From: Gammaproteobacteria bacterium
GTDB taxonomy: Bacteria; Pseudomonadota; Gammaproteobacteria; Arenicellales; UBA868
Assembly: GCA_003529705.1 (NCBI GenBank)
Contig: DPVA01000017.1
Location: forward strand, 1 to 7,095
DNA: 7,095 nt
Direction: 5' to 3'
The first letter of the stretch is position 1, and every line of letters starts with the position of its first letter. Positions 6,974 through 7,095 of the stretch are shown here, one piece after another. The notes beneath the pieces are model-generated. The model searched no databases and was not told where the DNA came from. It was given only the letters and a program-made list of their open reading frames with translations. A program made the position numbers and the translations under genes.

Positions 6974-7060
6974 GCCGAGGTGGCGGAATTGGTAGACGCG
7001 CTAGCTTCAGGTGCTAGTGGGGGCGACCCCGTGGAGGTTCAAGTCCTCTCCTGGGCACCA
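6974..7060 (+). tRNA. tRNA-Leu, anticodon CAG
   Basis: An 87-base class II tRNA with encoded CCA that decodes CUG. The anticodon stem CTAGC/GCTAG (7001-7005 and 7013-7017) encloses the loop TTCAGGT with CAG at 7008-7010. The D arm resembles other leucine tRNAs (GGAATTGGTAGA), the 15-base variable arm (7018-7032) folds on GGGG/CCCC, and the T stem 7033-7037/7045-7049 closes the TTCAAGT loop with one G-U pair. The acceptor stem is 6974-6980 with 7050-7056, discriminator A at 7057, CCA at 7058-7060. Position 4 (G, 6977) faces position 69 (G, 7053), an unpaired G-G in an otherwise complete stem. The body is normal enough to expect a functional tRNA; the mismatch is discussed under findings. No terminator is visible in the 35 bases that follow. 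Confidence 0.95.
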
Positions 7061-7095
7061 ACTCTTATCGACATGCACGGTAATCTAAGATGCAC

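Overview
The window looks like ordinary chromosomal DNA of a gammaproteobacterium. MetG carries the C-terminal tRNA-binding OB domain, Nth aligns almost residue for residue with the E. coli enzyme, and rnr is followed by rlmB as in many gammaproteobacteria. I cannot name the genus. No mobile element, CRISPR array or phage gene is visible. The sequence is compact: six protein genes and one tRNA fill nearly all of it.

Layout. On the + strand, the left edge cuts metG inside its HIGH motif (1-1974). It is followed without a visible promoter by a fold-type I PLP enzyme of unassigned function (1993-3138), a stand-alone soluble RnfB-type ferredoxin (3135-3776) and the DNA glycosylase nth (3757-4389). 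The last three genes overlap at their ends and read as one transcription unit. They converge across only 17 bases on a minus-strand pair, rnr (6847-5192) then rlmB (5192-4407), which share one base at the stop/start junction. A 126-base divergent intergenic region (6848-6973) separates rnr from a tRNA-Leu(CAG) gene on the + strand (6974-7060). The last 35 bases hold nothing I can recognise.

How the genes relate. metG, rnr, rlmB and the tRNA are translation and RNA-maintenance genes. The metG-side operon has an iron-sulfur flavour: RnfB has three predicted [4Fe-4S] sites and Nth has one, while the PLP enzyme resembles the cysteine-desulfurase superfamily but lacks the catalytic cysteine loop. 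I see no clearly new defence or metabolic system.

The strongest oddities are: (1) an RNase R with an intact catalytic domain, S1 domain and basic tail but no N-terminal helix-turn-helix or cold-shock domains, and no room upstream for them; (2) a G-G mismatch in the acceptor stem of the tRNA-Leu; (3) the PLP enzyme/RnfB/Nth linkage; and (4) a possible seven-codon leader peptide ahead of rnr.
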